A stretch of 64,000 nucleotides of DNA from Lantana camara. Lineage: Eukaryota > Streptophyta > Magnoliopsida > Lamiales > Verbenaceae. The position numbers and the translations under genes are program-made. Where the stretch lies: assembly GCA_037501455.1 (NCBI GenBank), contig CM074862.1:58745501-58809500 (forward strand), read 5' to 3'. Below are positions 23,093 through 35,711 of this stretch, piece after piece. The notes beneath the pieces are model-generated. The model saw nothing but the letters and a program-made list of their open reading frames with translations, ran no database searches and was not told where the DNA came from. Position 1 is the first letter of the stretch. Every line of letters begins with the position of its first letter.

Positions 23093-26000
23093 TGTAGCAC
23101 CCCACACGTGAGGCACCACATCCCCCGCACTAAGGCTCAACACGAGTAACGAAATAGTAAATCCGCACCCGTATCAAACCCTAGCGAATGGGAGACACAC
23201 AGAAAAACCTTTCGAAGCCAGGCGGAGCTAGACCCTGCAATGAAAACCAAACCACAAGGTAGAATGCATCGTAAATCTAAAGTTCAAACATATCGACCAT
23301 AACTAGAATTGGGCTCTTCAGGCCTCTTTTACATCACCAAACCCAGTAAAAGCATTTCAATAACGATTACATAAATATTCAAGTTCATGGTATAATAGAA
23401 CGAATCATACATAATTCCAATACATATATGAGTGCAGAGACTCTCCTAACCTAACTTAACCAACTCAAAGACTCCACACCCCTCCGCCTAGCTCGAAACT
23501 CCAAAGCCAACCTGCACACTAAAATGTTGGGGAGGGAGAGGGTCAGTCTCTAGAAGACTGAGTGAGCAGGAGCGATATACATATATAAAACATGCACATG
23601 CAAGTCATAAATTCCGAACAAGGTTTTATTTGGAATTAGTTCCCAAAAAGGGCAAGAAAATAGATAAACAATGCTCGACTTTTACGACTAATTCATATTA
23701 AATTCATTACTTTCATAAATCATACATAAATATAAGGCTCGGCGAGTGAGCGTGCACAATCTCCAACCAAACTCCGACCGTGTACGACAAATATCATTAA
23801 TATATTGATTAGGCGATCATGCAATATATCATACTACACACAGACCATAAATCATATCATAAACATGTTCGTTTGGGCGATCCAGATCCCGGCCTTCCCG
23901 CACGGTGCATAAACATAACATAACATATATATAAGAAAAGGCGTAAATCATAACCAACCTTCTTCCTCCGGGTGGTGGACGGGCTTGCAAGACCCGGCCA
24001 CCGGTTCAAACATAGGCCAATGGGGGTACATGAATCCCCCAAAGGCACTCAGCTCCCATTCCCCGCTAAACCTCCTAGCGAGGGCCGGTATCACAGTAGT
24101 TTTGTTGGGACTAGTATATGGGATCCCCGTCAGCCCTTGCTTCCTCGGTTAGCCACATATACTAAGTCCCAGGGCCCGTACAATCAGAAATCCTAAATGT
24201 GTCTCGCCAAACATTTCAATTCATACATATGATACATACTATAAGAAATCATACCTTACCGTGTAACTCGACATATGCTATATACGTACCTCTCCGTGTC
24301 ATCCTAATCCGTAGCTAGCATGAACACACACACGGTTTGGAGCATAGCCTCATTACAAAACCATTTTTAAGCTTATATGCGCTCATACGTATAATCCAGA
24401 AGAATTTACTCGATAACTTCATTTGAAAACCATATATATATAATCATAAGGTTTTGGTCAAAGCTTTTCACATAAGGGTTGTAGGGTTTAATACGTAGCT
24501 AAAATGAAAACACCCTCACCTGAACCGTGACGAAACAAGGAACGAGTACCAAGTGCCTGAACAAGATCTCTCCACCCTGGAGACAACTGTACAAAAGACC
24601 ACAAGACGTGTTCGTGAGACTCAAGACTCTTAATAAACCATATATGACGCACGGCAATGAAGTGAATATGACATGAATGCATATATGATCATGTTATATC
24701 ATAAAAATGTTCATGTGCACTATTAATGCAATTAAGGCATATAAACAAGCCATTCATTCAAATACTTTCAAGAAATAAAGGTATCATACTCATTTATTTC
24801 ATATCCTTCATAATTCATAGCAATATCTTACAAAATCTTGGAATCATAATCAAATTATACCTTCAAACATGTTTACATTGAGTATGATACACAAAAAGGT
24901 AAAGAACATCACTTAAGACATCAAAAGAATGCAAGGATGTACTTAATATTTCATATAGAAGCATTCAAGCCACGTCATAGCAATTCACCAAAAGCATGCT
25001 TTAAACCTCATCCAAATGCTATGAAATTAAACCAAAATACTCCTAACACATAGCAAAACAAGTTCATAGTTCAACACGAAAGGAGATAAAGTCATTAAGG
25101 AGGGGAAACAAATCAAAAACCGAAGAGGAAGTAACGAGGACCGCGCAAGGGAAGGGACACGGGGGTGTCACCAACCCTAGCCAAACTGAGCCACGACCGT
25201 GGCTCAGTACAGAGCTGACCAGAAGGTGTGACACGCCCGTGTCTCACACTTATGTGTAAATGAGACACGGGGGTGTCACGGTACAGAACTTAACCGCTCA
25301 CAAAGTTTTACCGGCAAAACTGAACTCATACAAACTCAATCCAAAGGCATACCAAACCAACTCCAAATGCTATGAAACTTAATATACAACATATTTTGCA
25401 TGTAATGAACATATTTCATTTAGAGTGAAAAGGCTAAATCATACATTAAGGCCATCGAATCCATGCAACAAAACTGGGTCGCCAAAAATCACACATATGA
25501 GCCCTAATGATTCCATCATGCCTTGATCAAGTACTTAGGGGTTGAATTTGGATCTGAAACTTTGGGGAATGCATGCTAACATACTAAACAACTAATATAC
25601 TTCATATATATGCAAAATGGTACAATTTAAAGCACATTAGAATGACCAACAAGTTACAAAACGAAACAGCAACAAGTCTGTCATGGAGCATGCATAAAAA
25701 CAGGCCATGTACTTCGGTTTTGAGGCTTCAAATGGAACCAAATACTTAAAACATGAATTCTAACATATAGAAAAATGGGTGTACATCAATTCCATGCAAT
25801 TTCACACGAAGAGAAGGTCATATGATCAAGCTACAACACATAAATTCACACAGCAGTTCCAAAAACAGGGGAAACAGTTTGATCATCAAGTTTGGAGCTC
25901 CATATCTCATAATTTCATTAAAGGGTCAAGAGATAAAATCCTCCTAACATCATATACTATCAGTTGGGAAAGAAATTGGCCAATAAACAAGCTCATATAA

Positions 26001-27099
26001 TCATTTACAAGCAAGGAAATCAGCTGCACAACCAAGCAAGGTCACAAGAACAATTTCCCCCAAAACCCTATTCATGTTCTTAACCCAAACCCTAATCAAA
26101 TCTGATCCAAAACATGATTTAAGTAGATGAAATCAAGTATAATAGAGTAGAGAAGACATAAATATTCATACCTTGAAGATTTGGGAGAGAAAGGTGGTGG
26201 TTTGAGCTCCAAAACCACAAAAATGGCCAAGGGTTTTCTCTCTTCTCCTCTTCTCCTCTCTCTCGTTTCAGTTGCAGCTGAAAATGGAGATATTTGGCTC
26301 GGTTTTCAGAGTTAAAGGGAAGGGAAAGGGGTTAACTCAAGGTACAAGAGTCATGGTTAAAGCATGGTTAAGTTAAGAGGTGTTATGGGGTCCCACCATG
26401 AAGACTAGTCAAAAAAAGGAGTTCTTCTTACACGAGTTGCTCGTTACGGTTGGATTTCGGAGGTCTTAATGATCTCAAAAAGGTATGAGGCTTGTTCCAT
26501 TGTCTCCGAATCGTCGATACGAAGGCAACGGAGGTGTCGGAATTCGAATCCGAATTCCCGAGCTCAAGATATCACGCACGGAACCAAGGGTGCGCTAATT
26601 GCTCGTTAGCCCCCGATTTGGTTCCACAATCAAAATTAAATTCATAAACACGTCAAATGAATCCCAAAAACATAAACCGAGCATAGAGACATGTTCATAA
26701 CACACATATTTACGACATATTAAATTTCCATACCAATCCGATATCATTACATATATGAACGAAGTACAAATAGAACACTCATACGCATGAACGAATTCAT
26801 AACGTTATAATTTAATTACTAAAACTTAATTTCCAATTTAAATAAATTAAAGCCAACTAACAACATGTTGAAATTAATTAACGAAATTACCGAAATAGTT
26901 AAGGTAACACAAAACCTTAATTGAGAATTTAAACACTAAATATCAAAGTAAAATAAAATGAATTAAATTAAATATTAATAGTTTATAGTTTAAATCAAAT
27001 AAAAACACTTATGAACAAGTAATCATATAATTAAATAATTAAATTACGCAATTTATAAACAAATACGCCACATTATCATAACTGAAAAACTGGGGCGTT

Positions 27100-27102
<3 letters not shown>
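23093..27102 (-). mobile_element. solo LTR, gypsy lineage
   Basis: It runs from TGTAGCACCCCACACG to CTGGGGCGTTACA, 4010 bp. It is flanked by ATATA on both sides (23088-23092, 27103-27107); the target is itself AT-repeat DNA, so the duplication is weak evidence. The lineage dyads are CAGTCTCTAGAAGACTG at 23544-23560 and TCTCCACCCTGGAGA at 24569-24583, with a palindrome array at 25156-25277. No internal region remains. Confidence 0.85.
25156..25277. promoter_or_regulatory. LTR palindrome array, four units
   Basis: GACACGGGGGTGTC lies at 25156-25169 and 25264-25277. GACACGCCCGTGTC lies at 25230-25243, extended to GTGTG/CACAC arms. The unit at 25186-25207 has different arms: two perfect 10-bp arms, CTGAGCCACG and CGTGGCTCAG, around AC. 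Centre spacings are 34, 40 and 34 bp. Confidence 0.75.
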
Positions 27103-27146
<44 letters not shown>

Positions 27147-27912
27147 TGTGTGTGAATATGTAATATATATATGTAGTGCATGCATGTAATTGTTTAAGTG
27201 TTGCTACATGAATGAGTGTGTATATATATACATAATATTTATATAGTATATGCATGTACGTACTATAAATATATAATATGTGTATTATAGTTTGAATTGT
27301 TTGCATGAAAATGGGTAATAATTGATGCTACGTCAATGTGTGTGTATATATGTAATATATATATTGTATGCATGTAATTTGTTAATGTTTTGCTGCGTAA
27401 ATATATAGGTAGGATATGTAATCAATGTTTGATAAAGAATTTCATGCAAACTAGTTGTGTGGTACGTTAATTATTTTCCCATGTATATATATGTTGTTTG
27501 AATCTCATTTGTATATATATATATAAATATATTTATACACATATTAATACGAACGTGACTATTTAATTGTATATATATTATATATATTTATATATAATAT
27601 GTTAATTGTATGCAAGTGTGTGCATGTACGTATGTTATAACTTTTGTGATGATGATGAAATAAGGTATTTCATACATGTACGTGTTCTTTATATTCCTTA
27701 ATTGATGCCATGCACCTACTTTGTAATGTTTGTTCCATAATTTAATTATCCGATATGCCTAAACGTGAGCTTATATGAAGTGCATTGCATCATTCGCATT
27801 CATACGTATTTGTCGAGCGTTTCTTTGGTTCATTTTGAGTCTTAGTATTGTCTCTTGTGTTTAGGTGGTCCGAGTGGAGTAGCTCATTGATGTGGAGTCG
27901 CTGCATAGGTGT
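27103..27912 (+). mobile_element. LTR split by nested insertions, part 3
   Basis: TA and TG microsatellites continue the stretch broken at 23092. They are followed by lineage-like sequence (CATTTTGAGTCTTAG near 27831) and a truncation at 27912, where another LTR starts. Confidence 0.65.
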
Positions 27913-29927
27913 TGTAACGCCCAAATTTCCGGAAGTTCAGATAAGCACGCCACGAGCGGGTCTTCGGGAGTTGGGAGGTTTAATTTAATTATTTCTTTCA
28001 TTCATTTATAACTTTCATCATATTATATGTATTACACCTTCATGCATTCGTATGATTTTCATTAACATGAATTATATGAACTAATTGTTATATGTGACCT
28101 AATTGCACTATATGTCCTTGATTGATCCTTTGTGTAAATTTATGGACTTAATTGCATTAAATGAATTGGAGCTACTTGATCATATTCCATGGAATGATAC
28201 TTGATTGAATGAATTCAAATAATTTGAGGACTTATGTGCAAAATGTGATGAGTCATACATATTCTTGCAAGACTTTGAGTATATCATCTATTTCTTCCAT
28301 TTTATTCCAAGATATATAAGAATCTCACACACATACACACACTCATATCGATCAAAACACCAAGAAGAGAAGAAGAAGATTTCATCAAACTCAAGCTATT
28401 TTCCGGAGAAATTGCATACTTTGAAGCTCAATCAACTTTATCACTCCATCCTTTTTCTTCTCTTTCTTATTTGAGGTAAATATGATGAATTCTTGAATCC
28501 ATGATTGAAGTAGGGTTTGAGGAATTTGATGTAATTCCTTGATTATTTGTGGTTAGAAGCATGATCATGATCATTGAACTTGAAAACTTGCTTGAATTCT
28601 TGAGTTATATGGAAGTTGGATACATGGAAATATATAGGGTTGGATGATAATCTCTTGATGAATCAAAGCATGTTTCTTTGGTTTAAATGGTGCTTAATTG
28701 ATATATATGAGATATATGCATAATATATGTTGGTTTTGAGTTGATTCTTGCCTTGGTTTGGTGTTGGGAAGGCTTAGGAGCCAATTCCCGTGCATGTCCC
28801 CTGTTTTCCCTTGTCTTTTCGCCCAGATTACTTCCAAACGCCCTTGTGGTACCCTAGTTATAACACCAAACGCCCGTTTGGGAACCTACTGCCTCACCCG
28901 AGGGCTTCCAAACGCCCGTTTCTTCTTTCAGTTCATTTTTCAAACGGGCGTTTACCCCCTCAAACAAAATCCGATTGACTAGAATTTTGAACCGTTGGAA
29001 ACCTATTGAAGTCTAGAACAGCCTCCAATTAGAATCACCTCATTATCTATTGTAATTTGTGAGATATAATCAATTTGTTTTGGTGTCACCACTTCATCAA
29101 CAATCTGCATTCATCTAACTTCGGGCTTACGCCATTTTCACCTCGCTTTAAACTGGAAAACGAGCCATATATCATTTTAAAGTTCTACTTGTCTAGTTTC
29201 ATTTTCAACAAACAAAACCTAATTCTAATTTCTATAACTTGAGATATTTCCATTTTCCCACAGCATGCGTGTTTTAAAAAATTATCGGTTTTTGCCAAAC
29301 TTCACCAAAACCCTTCTTATTGCATTCCTTTCACTTACTTGGCTCCCGTATGTGACTTATATGAGTTATATACTTGGTTTATTGGTAATTATGCTCTTAA
29401 TTGACATTCCTTAATTGTTATTGCATGACATATTGATGCATGACTTTGCCGTTCGCCTTAAATGGTTCATACGAGTCGAGTCTTCTATACACTTGTCCTT
29501 GTACACAGATCACAGTCCCAGTGTTGAGGAACATGCTCCGTAGGGTGCTTCCTTGCTATTTTTGGTTGGTAAATTTGAGGTTACTTCTAGATATATAGAA
29601 CCATACAAACCCTAAGTGAGTTTTGGACCAAAATGTATACTTATATCTATAGTTTTACAGAAAACTCAAATGTTTTACCACTGTACTACTGCTACTGTAC
29701 TGAACCACTGTTACTGAACTGATTGATTGTTTTGGCGAGTATATTGTTCACTGTGGGCCCGAGGTTAGTGTATGAGCCAACCTGGAAAGCACGAGCTGAT
29801 GGGTAACTCTGCACTTCCCTCACAATATTGGGATGACCCCTAAATCCACTAGGAGATTAGTAGAGGAAGGAGTTCCGGGCATAGGGAATCATGAACCCTA
29901 TGCTCACACTGATTGGATAGCGGGGCC
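27913..29927 (+). mobile_element. LTR fragment with palindrome array
   Basis: It starts TGTAACGCCCAAATTTCCGG and extends 2015 bp until the copia LTR at 29928. It includes the array at 28834-28953 and a conserved block near 29460-29560. The final quarter, with the CAGTCT dyad and 3' end, has been lost or lies beyond the copia element. Confidence 0.8.
28834..28953. promoter_or_regulatory. LTR palindrome array, four units
   Basis: CCAAACGCCCGTTTGG (28866-28881) is symmetric except for its CC centre. Variants lie at 28834-28849 and 28908-28923, and AAACGGGCGTTT at 28942-28953 is the same core in the opposite orientation. Centres are 32, 42 and 32 bp apart. Confidence 0.75.
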
Positions 29928-31358
29928 TGTTAGGAATAGTACCCTAAAAGTCGATTGTATATCGGCTTTGTACTTTTCCTTACTGTAATCACAGACAATC
30001 TTTGAATAAAATAACGAATTGAGGCAACACTTCTTTATATGCTCTTGTTTGGTATGCGTTTACTTAAGTTGTGCATGTATGAGAACTCCCCTAATCCTGA
30101 TGACTTTAGCACTCTACCATTTAGGTGAAATGTTTCATGAAACGAGCCCTATATCACATAAGTCATGATTAGTAAAATACTCCAAGCCAATGAGTCCTAC
30201 AGACAGTGGGAGTGTCAACCTGACTCCTCTAAGGCTTGCTTGTGGGATCACGCCCTTAAGAAGGACCACCTTGTTTCATGGAGGTACAAAGTGTATAGTT
30301 GATACGTGCGTGATACATGAGGGTGCTTACTTCCATAAGTAAGTTCACTGAGGTGCCCCATGTGAGAAGATTCCTAAATGGGAAAGAAAGTTTCTATTTC
30401 AAAAAATGGAAACTTCCAGATTAGGAAATATCTCACCAGTCATTGATGTGATTAATTGATCCTTAGACTTGAGGCTCTATGTCACTTTATGAGTTAACTC
30501 TGTAGTCTTAGGTATAAGCTTTAAAGGGTGTCGCCTTAGACAACTGATTCAAGGCTTATGCTGGGGCTGCACAAGTGATTCATAGAAGTGAATGAGAATC
30601 AAGAAAGGACCTACACTTGCGTTTGCAAGGTGATCTCTTATTGTGTAAGTCATTCATATGCCATATGGAGTCCTTTGCCAAGGCAGTAGATCAAGACATC
30701 AAGAAAAGGGTTTCTTGGATTGAGATCAAATGGATATGAAATGCACTTAGCTTTAAGACCAGATTATTAGGGTTCTGATTATTCCCTTACCCTAGATCAT
30801 GGTTGAGAGATAGTAAGTAGGAGGATTGTATCTCACATGAATCAATGACTTAAAGGTTCTGTCGAATCGATACATTCCAATTCAGCTAGGGGTTAAACAC
30901 CTGTTGCTAGACTATGGTCGTTTAATCTATGGACTGACTAATTAATTAGTGAATTAATTAATTAGGTTCACTGCTAATTGAATTGAGAACCTAGAGGGTC
31001 ACACACAACAACTTGGTTCATGTGTTGAACACCATCCTTTCTCCAAGATAAAATAAACCCTAGGTTAAGCCTAAACACTAACTAGAGAACTAGCATCCTT
31101 ACTAGTTAGATTGATGTCAAGTTAGTGGACTATCTCTAGAGAGCTTCAAGTTAGAAGTTTTGAAGATTCAAGCTTTACCGAGGAGAGGGGATCAAGCCGC
31201 GAGAAGAGCGTTCTTGGGTGGCTTGAAACACTTCAAGAAAGATTATTCAAAAGTAAGTTTCTAATCTCTACAAATTTGGATTCACGATTGCGAGTATTCG
31301 ATCCTTTTGTTGGAAAATTTTTAAATTTTCGCTGCTTTCTGATTCCTGTTTTCTAACA
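29928..31358 (+). mobile_element. 5' LTR of a Ty1/copia element
   Basis: The LTR runs from TGTTAGGAATAGTACC to CTGTTTTCTAACA, 1431 bp, followed two bases later by a primer site. It shares nothing with the gypsy LTRs around it. No 3' LTR is in the window because the element is cut at 35711. Confidence 0.88.
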
Positions 31359-31360
31359 AG

Positions 31361-31373
31361 TGGTATCAGAGTC
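31361..31373 (+). other. primer binding site (initiator tRNA-Met)
   Basis: TGGTATCAGAGTC, two bases after the LTR end, matches the plant initiator tRNA-Met primer site. Confidence 0.85.
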
Positions 31374-31635
31374 ACCTCGTTAATCGTGTTTCTGATTCGT
31401 CTCAATTAAACTGAATTTGGTAGAAATTCTTAGGCTTGATGCGATTGAGTATTTGTAATTGTTTTAGAAAGCCTGAATTACGAAACTGTATTTTTCCTGA
31501 AAGTTTCTGAAAATTGGTTTTGTAAAATTTGATTTGAAAACTGTTTTAGATTTAAAACTGTATAAACTGTTTTTGGATTTCTTGGATTGGTTTTGCTTTT
31601 GAACGAAAACACGAAACAAAAACCCGGATTACGAC

Positions 31636-31870
31636 GAACACGCGAAACTCCGTGGCGTCCCGCCCAGCACCTCCCGCACGGCTGTGCGGGAGCCTCCCGG
31701 GCGCGCCTAGGGGCGCCCGCCCGTCGTCCGCCCACGCTGGGCGAGAATCCCGCAAGGCGTGCGGGATTGCTTGCCCAGCCACCCACAAGCTTTCGACAAG
31801 GGTCGCGCGTAGCAGTGCACTTCGTGCGCGCGCAGCGCGCGCCCAGCCCCTTCGCGTACGGGCCCCGTTT
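31636..31870 (+). other. GC-rich structured leader of the copia element
   Basis: A block of very high GC content in an AT-rich leader. Hairpin-forming repeats are CTCCCGCAC/GTGCGGGAG (31671-31692), a GGGCGC/GCGCCC dyad near 31699-31718, and a long imperfect stem at 31736-31779 (outer arms GCTGGGC and GCCCAGC, inner arms AATCCCGCA and TGCGGGATT, loop AGGCG). GCGCGCG-CAG-CGCGCGC follows at 31826-31842. Open frames across it run in several frames on both strands and reflect composition. A packaging or translation signal is possible but not shown. Confidence 0.6.
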
Positions 31871-31942
31871 TTCTCGTAATCCGTTTTTGTATTTCGTGCA
31901 ATCCAGTCCCAATTTTATTTATTTTATTAAAACTTGTTTTTA

Positions 31943-33531
31943 ATTAAATTAATTTATTTTGAATAAAAATTAAAATTGGGATTTTTTTAAGAAATAGAAA
32001 TGGTTTATAATTTGGGAAAATACATCTTTAATAAAATTATTAATTTTTAGAAATTAATTGGAATTTTATTTTTTTAGTAGTTTGGGATTTATTGAAAACT
32101 TTTATAAATAAGACTCGCATCAAGTCATGCTTTAAGTCATTAGGACTTGAAACGGGAATTTTAATTTATTGGCTAAATTTAAATTCTCGCAAGTTGCATG
32201 TTAGGTGATCATGGGTTTAGACTTATGTATAGTTTTAATTTATGCACATGAATGGTTTAAATTGGGGTTGGAGCCCTATAGTTACGTTTTTCAATTGAGG
32301 TTGGAGTCTCACTTATGTGCGTACTGTTATGTGATTTATTATGTGGCTTTCCATATTATTGTTTTTGAGGCCGGGGTATGCCCCGCGTATTTGTCTAAGG
32401 CCAATATGAAGATTGAGCCTTATTACTTTTCAGTACTTTTTTGTTTTTTTTGAGAGTAGAGATAGGTTGTGAGGTTTTATTTTCATTTTGGAGACAATGC
32501 ACCCATGGAGTAAGATGGACCACATTCAAGTAACAAGGAGGCCATAAGTGAAGACCCCTCAAAATGTTAGGGAGGGGAATCTCAATTGTAAAATGTAATA
32601 GAGATAGGGCTCGTATTTTGTTACCGCTTTCCCTTAGGTGATTTAAACTGTTTATGTGGCATGTATGTTAGAACTTGTGATTGTGGAGTGGCTCCCACAT
32701 ATCACGCATAAGATAGGTAGAACCCATGATCATCTCATGTTAGTTTCATGCTAGGACATGTTATCTGTTTATGTGCTTGTTTGAAATGCATTTAAGTTGT
32801 ACTTGCATTAATCAAGACTAATAAAATTGGATAACATATATGTTGGTGAGGTCGAACCGGACAACTCTCCGGTTGATTCGAAAATTCCCATTAAGTATTA
32901 AGCTGATTTCGAACAAATAGGTGTTTAATTCGAGATGCAAATTTCGAGTTAAATTCCTAGCATTCCATCAACAGGTTTTAAGTTTAGTAAGTGAAACTAG
33001 TTATTGTCCGCGAGTCGTGGGATAGCTAGTGGAGCTTATTAGTTCTTAGTTACCTAATTGATCATTTTAAATGATCAATATTTCGTGATCAATTTTGGCA
33101 AGGGCGATGTCCGCGAGTCGTGGGTCGTTCGAACTAAGTTTTCATCATGATCTTATGATTGATGGGTCTAGCTTAATGCCTAAGTAAATATGGATGTTGC
33201 ACGAGTCGTGGGTCCATATTGAAAGAAAGGTGATGCAAAAACAATTACTAAGAGTTCTAAAGGTGTTAGAATTGGTAAGTTGTATCTACCTAGGGTTCTT
33301 ACTTAGAATGTCCGCGAGTCGTGGGTTCGAGGTAAAATGCCTAGGATCTTAGTACCCATTGGGAAATGTGTTCCTCTTCGATCTTTGGGAATTATAGATC
33401 TTTGAAAAATAGTGGGAGCTACATTAGATTAAAGACCTTATCTTTTGTATATCGTTATAATTCAGCATGCTCACTAGTTCTCTGTCTTACCATTTAGGTC
33501 GTAGATTCTATGATTCTCTACGTGTTTTGAA
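31943..33531 (+). other. long copia leader between the GC block and gag
   Basis: About 1.6 kb without a convincing gene. It contains four copies of a 17-bp repeat (separate entry) and otherwise ordinary AT-rich sequence. The distance from primer site to gag, about 2.2 kb, is long for a copia element. Confidence 0.6.
33005..33325 (+). repeat. four dispersed copies of a 17-bp repeat
   Basis: TGTCCGCGAGTCGTGGG occurs at 33005-33021, 33108-33124 and 33309-33325. A variant, TGTTGCACGAGTCGTGGG, lies at 33195-33212. Intervals are roughly 85-115 bp. The sequences between copies are different, so this is not a simple tandem repeat. Confidence 0.85.
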
Positions 33532-34360
33532 ATGGTAACCAAAAACCCTCTTGTATCGATCCTCGAGTCAAACAAGTTGACTGGTCCCAATTATTCTGAT
33601 TGGCTGAGGAATCTGAAAATCATTTTAGATTCTGAGAAGAGAACTTATGTTCTCTTCGAAGGGGAGCCTAGTCCCGAAGGGGACGCTCCCACTCAGGCCG
33701 AGCGGGACGCGATCCAAAAGTGGAAGGATGATAATCTCCAAGCCCGTTGCCTTATGTTGGCTAACATGTCTCCGGACTTGCAAAGGCAACATGAGGCTAT
33801 GGAATTTGCTTGGGAGATTTATGACCACTTAGAGCAACTTTACCGCCCTCATGAACGTGTTACAAGGTATAACACTTCAAAGGAATTATTCCACTTGAGA
33901 ATGAGGGAAGGTTCCAGTGTCCATGAATATGGACTCAAGTTTCTCGCCCTTACTGAGAAACTTGCTTCCATGGACATGCCACTGAAAGATGAGCTTTCAG
34001 TGGACTTGTTGCTAGCCTCGCTCCCACCATCATTTTAAACCATTTGTCCTTAACTTCAATATGAATCATGTTGGTGCTACTGTAGCTGAGTTGATTAGTC
34101 AGCTTGTGACTACTGAAAGCACGATCAAGAAGGACAATAAGGTTCTGATGGTGAATGCTCCATCTTCCTCTTCTGGGGCTTCTAAAGGTAAGGGCAAGAA
34201 AGCCCAAAAGAAGAAGAAGAAACCCCTTAGGCCCAATGGTGGCGTTTCGAAGGGGAAGGCCCAAAAGAAGAAGCGTGATCAGAAAGAGGATGTTTGCTTC
34301 CATTGTGGCAAAGCGGGACATTGGAGGAGAAACTGCCCAGAGTACAAGGCTACTCTAAAG
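33532..34360 (+). pseudogene. gag: Ty1/copia gag
   Basis: The ATG at 33532 opens a frame with typical copia Gag features: KLTGPNYSDWLRNLKIIL at the start, then KWKDDNLQARCLMLANM and an EQLYRPHERVTRY region. The frame breaks at about 34035, where an extra T turns TTTAAACCA into a stop. It continues in another frame (NHVGATVAELI) to a lysine-rich stretch and a CCHC zinc knuckle, CFHCGKAGHWRRNC, at about 34294-34335. Gag packages the RNA, and the knuckle binds nucleic acid. Confidence 0.9.
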
Positions 34361-35711
34361 AAAGGTATGTTTCTCGTTGAAATAAATCTTTCTACTAATT
34401 CTAGTTCTTGGGTACTTGATACCGGTTGTGGAACTCATATCTGTAATGATGTACATATGCTAAGTGAAGTCCAACAACTCAAAGAAGGAGAATGTGTCTT
34501 GAAGATCGGCGATGGCTCAAATGTTGAACCTCGAGCTTTAGGCACAATTAGATTATATTTAGGTAGTTTTGAGTTAGTTTTAAATAAAGTCCTTTATGTA
34601 CCGAGCATTATTCGTAATATAATTTCAGTTCCAATTTTAGATTGTGAAGTTATGAAACTTATATTAAGAATGGTAAATACTTTATCAAACGGAACAACTC
34701 TTCCGTTCACATCGGTACTCTAAGTAATGGACTTTATCTAACTCAGAATATCAATATTATGAATATACAATGAGAAACTAAACGTAAGAGAGATGACAAG
34801 GTTTCAGCTTCCTTATGGCACGCTAGATTAGGACACATTTCCAAGAACAGAATTAGCAAGATAAACACTTTAGGATCATTCTCTGAAAATGATCTCAAAG
34901 AGTTAACTTCTTGCGAATTCTGTCTCAAAGGAAAGATGTCCAAAGTTCCTTTTAAAGGAATTGTGGAACGTGCCACTAAGGTTTTGGATTTGATCCATTC
35001 TGATGTTTGTGGACCGCTTAGTGTAAGCACTAGAAACAATCATCAGTATTTCATAACCTTTACCGATGACTTTAGTCGATATAGTTATGTATACTTAATA
35101 AAGTATAAATCTGAAGCTTTTGAGAAATTCCTAGAATTTCAAAAGGAGGTTGAGAACCAAACTGGTCACAAAATCAAAGCACTTCGATCTGATCGAGGAG
35201 GCGAGTATCTTAGTGAAGAATTCCTTAATCATCTCAAAGATAATGGGATTATCTCTCAGTGGACACCTCCGGGACCTCAACTCAATGGAGTTTCTGAGAG
35301 AAGGAATCGAACCCTACTCGATATGGTTCGTTCCATGATGAGTTTCACTGACTTACCACCTTCTTTCTGGGGTTATGCCTTAGAAAGTGCAGCAAAGATT
35401 TTGAATCTAGTTCCCACTAAGTCAGTCCCTAAAACGCCCTATGAAATGTGGCATGGTAAAATCCCTAGTTATTCTTACTTAAGAATTTGGGGTTGTCCTA
35501 CTTACGTGAAGAGGGCAGTGGGAGATAAGTTAGAATCTCGTTCAAACTTATGCTACTTTGTAGGTTATCCTAAGGAATCCATAAGATACTACTTCTATGA
35601 TCAATCTGAGCAAAAGGTGTTTGTTTCCAGAAATGCCACTTTTTTGGAGGAACCGTTCCTTAAAGAAAAGAAAGGCAAGATCATAGAATTAGAAGAAGTA
35701 CAAAGTGATCC
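34361..35711 (+). pseudogene. pol: Ty1/copia protease-integrase, truncated
   Basis: The aspartic protease motif WVLDTGCGTHICND lies near 34410-34450, and the frame shifts at about 34660. A stop at 34770 precedes the pre-integrase motif (WHARLGHISKN). The integrase core follows: HSDVCGPL, SDRGGEYL and VSERRNRTLLD supply the DDE residues, and a C-terminal segment runs to 35711. Reverse transcriptase and RNase H are missing because an LTR is inserted at 35712 and the remainder is not in the window. The frameshifts and the stop rule out function. Confidence 0.92.

Noticed and set aside
23972..24196. Frames shared between 23972-24196 and 36623-36850
   Set aside because: They lie in homologous LTR positions in a GC-richer box. 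The frames shift between copies and no known protein is matched.
27076..27306. Frames rich in Tyr, Ile and Thr over TA and TG repeats
   Set aside because: They are simple-sequence translations of microsatellites with no coding meaning.
31478..31943. Long overlapping open frames on both strands in the copia leader
   Set aside because: They come from the GC-rich block, where stop codons are rare. They overlap in several frames and precede the true gag start.
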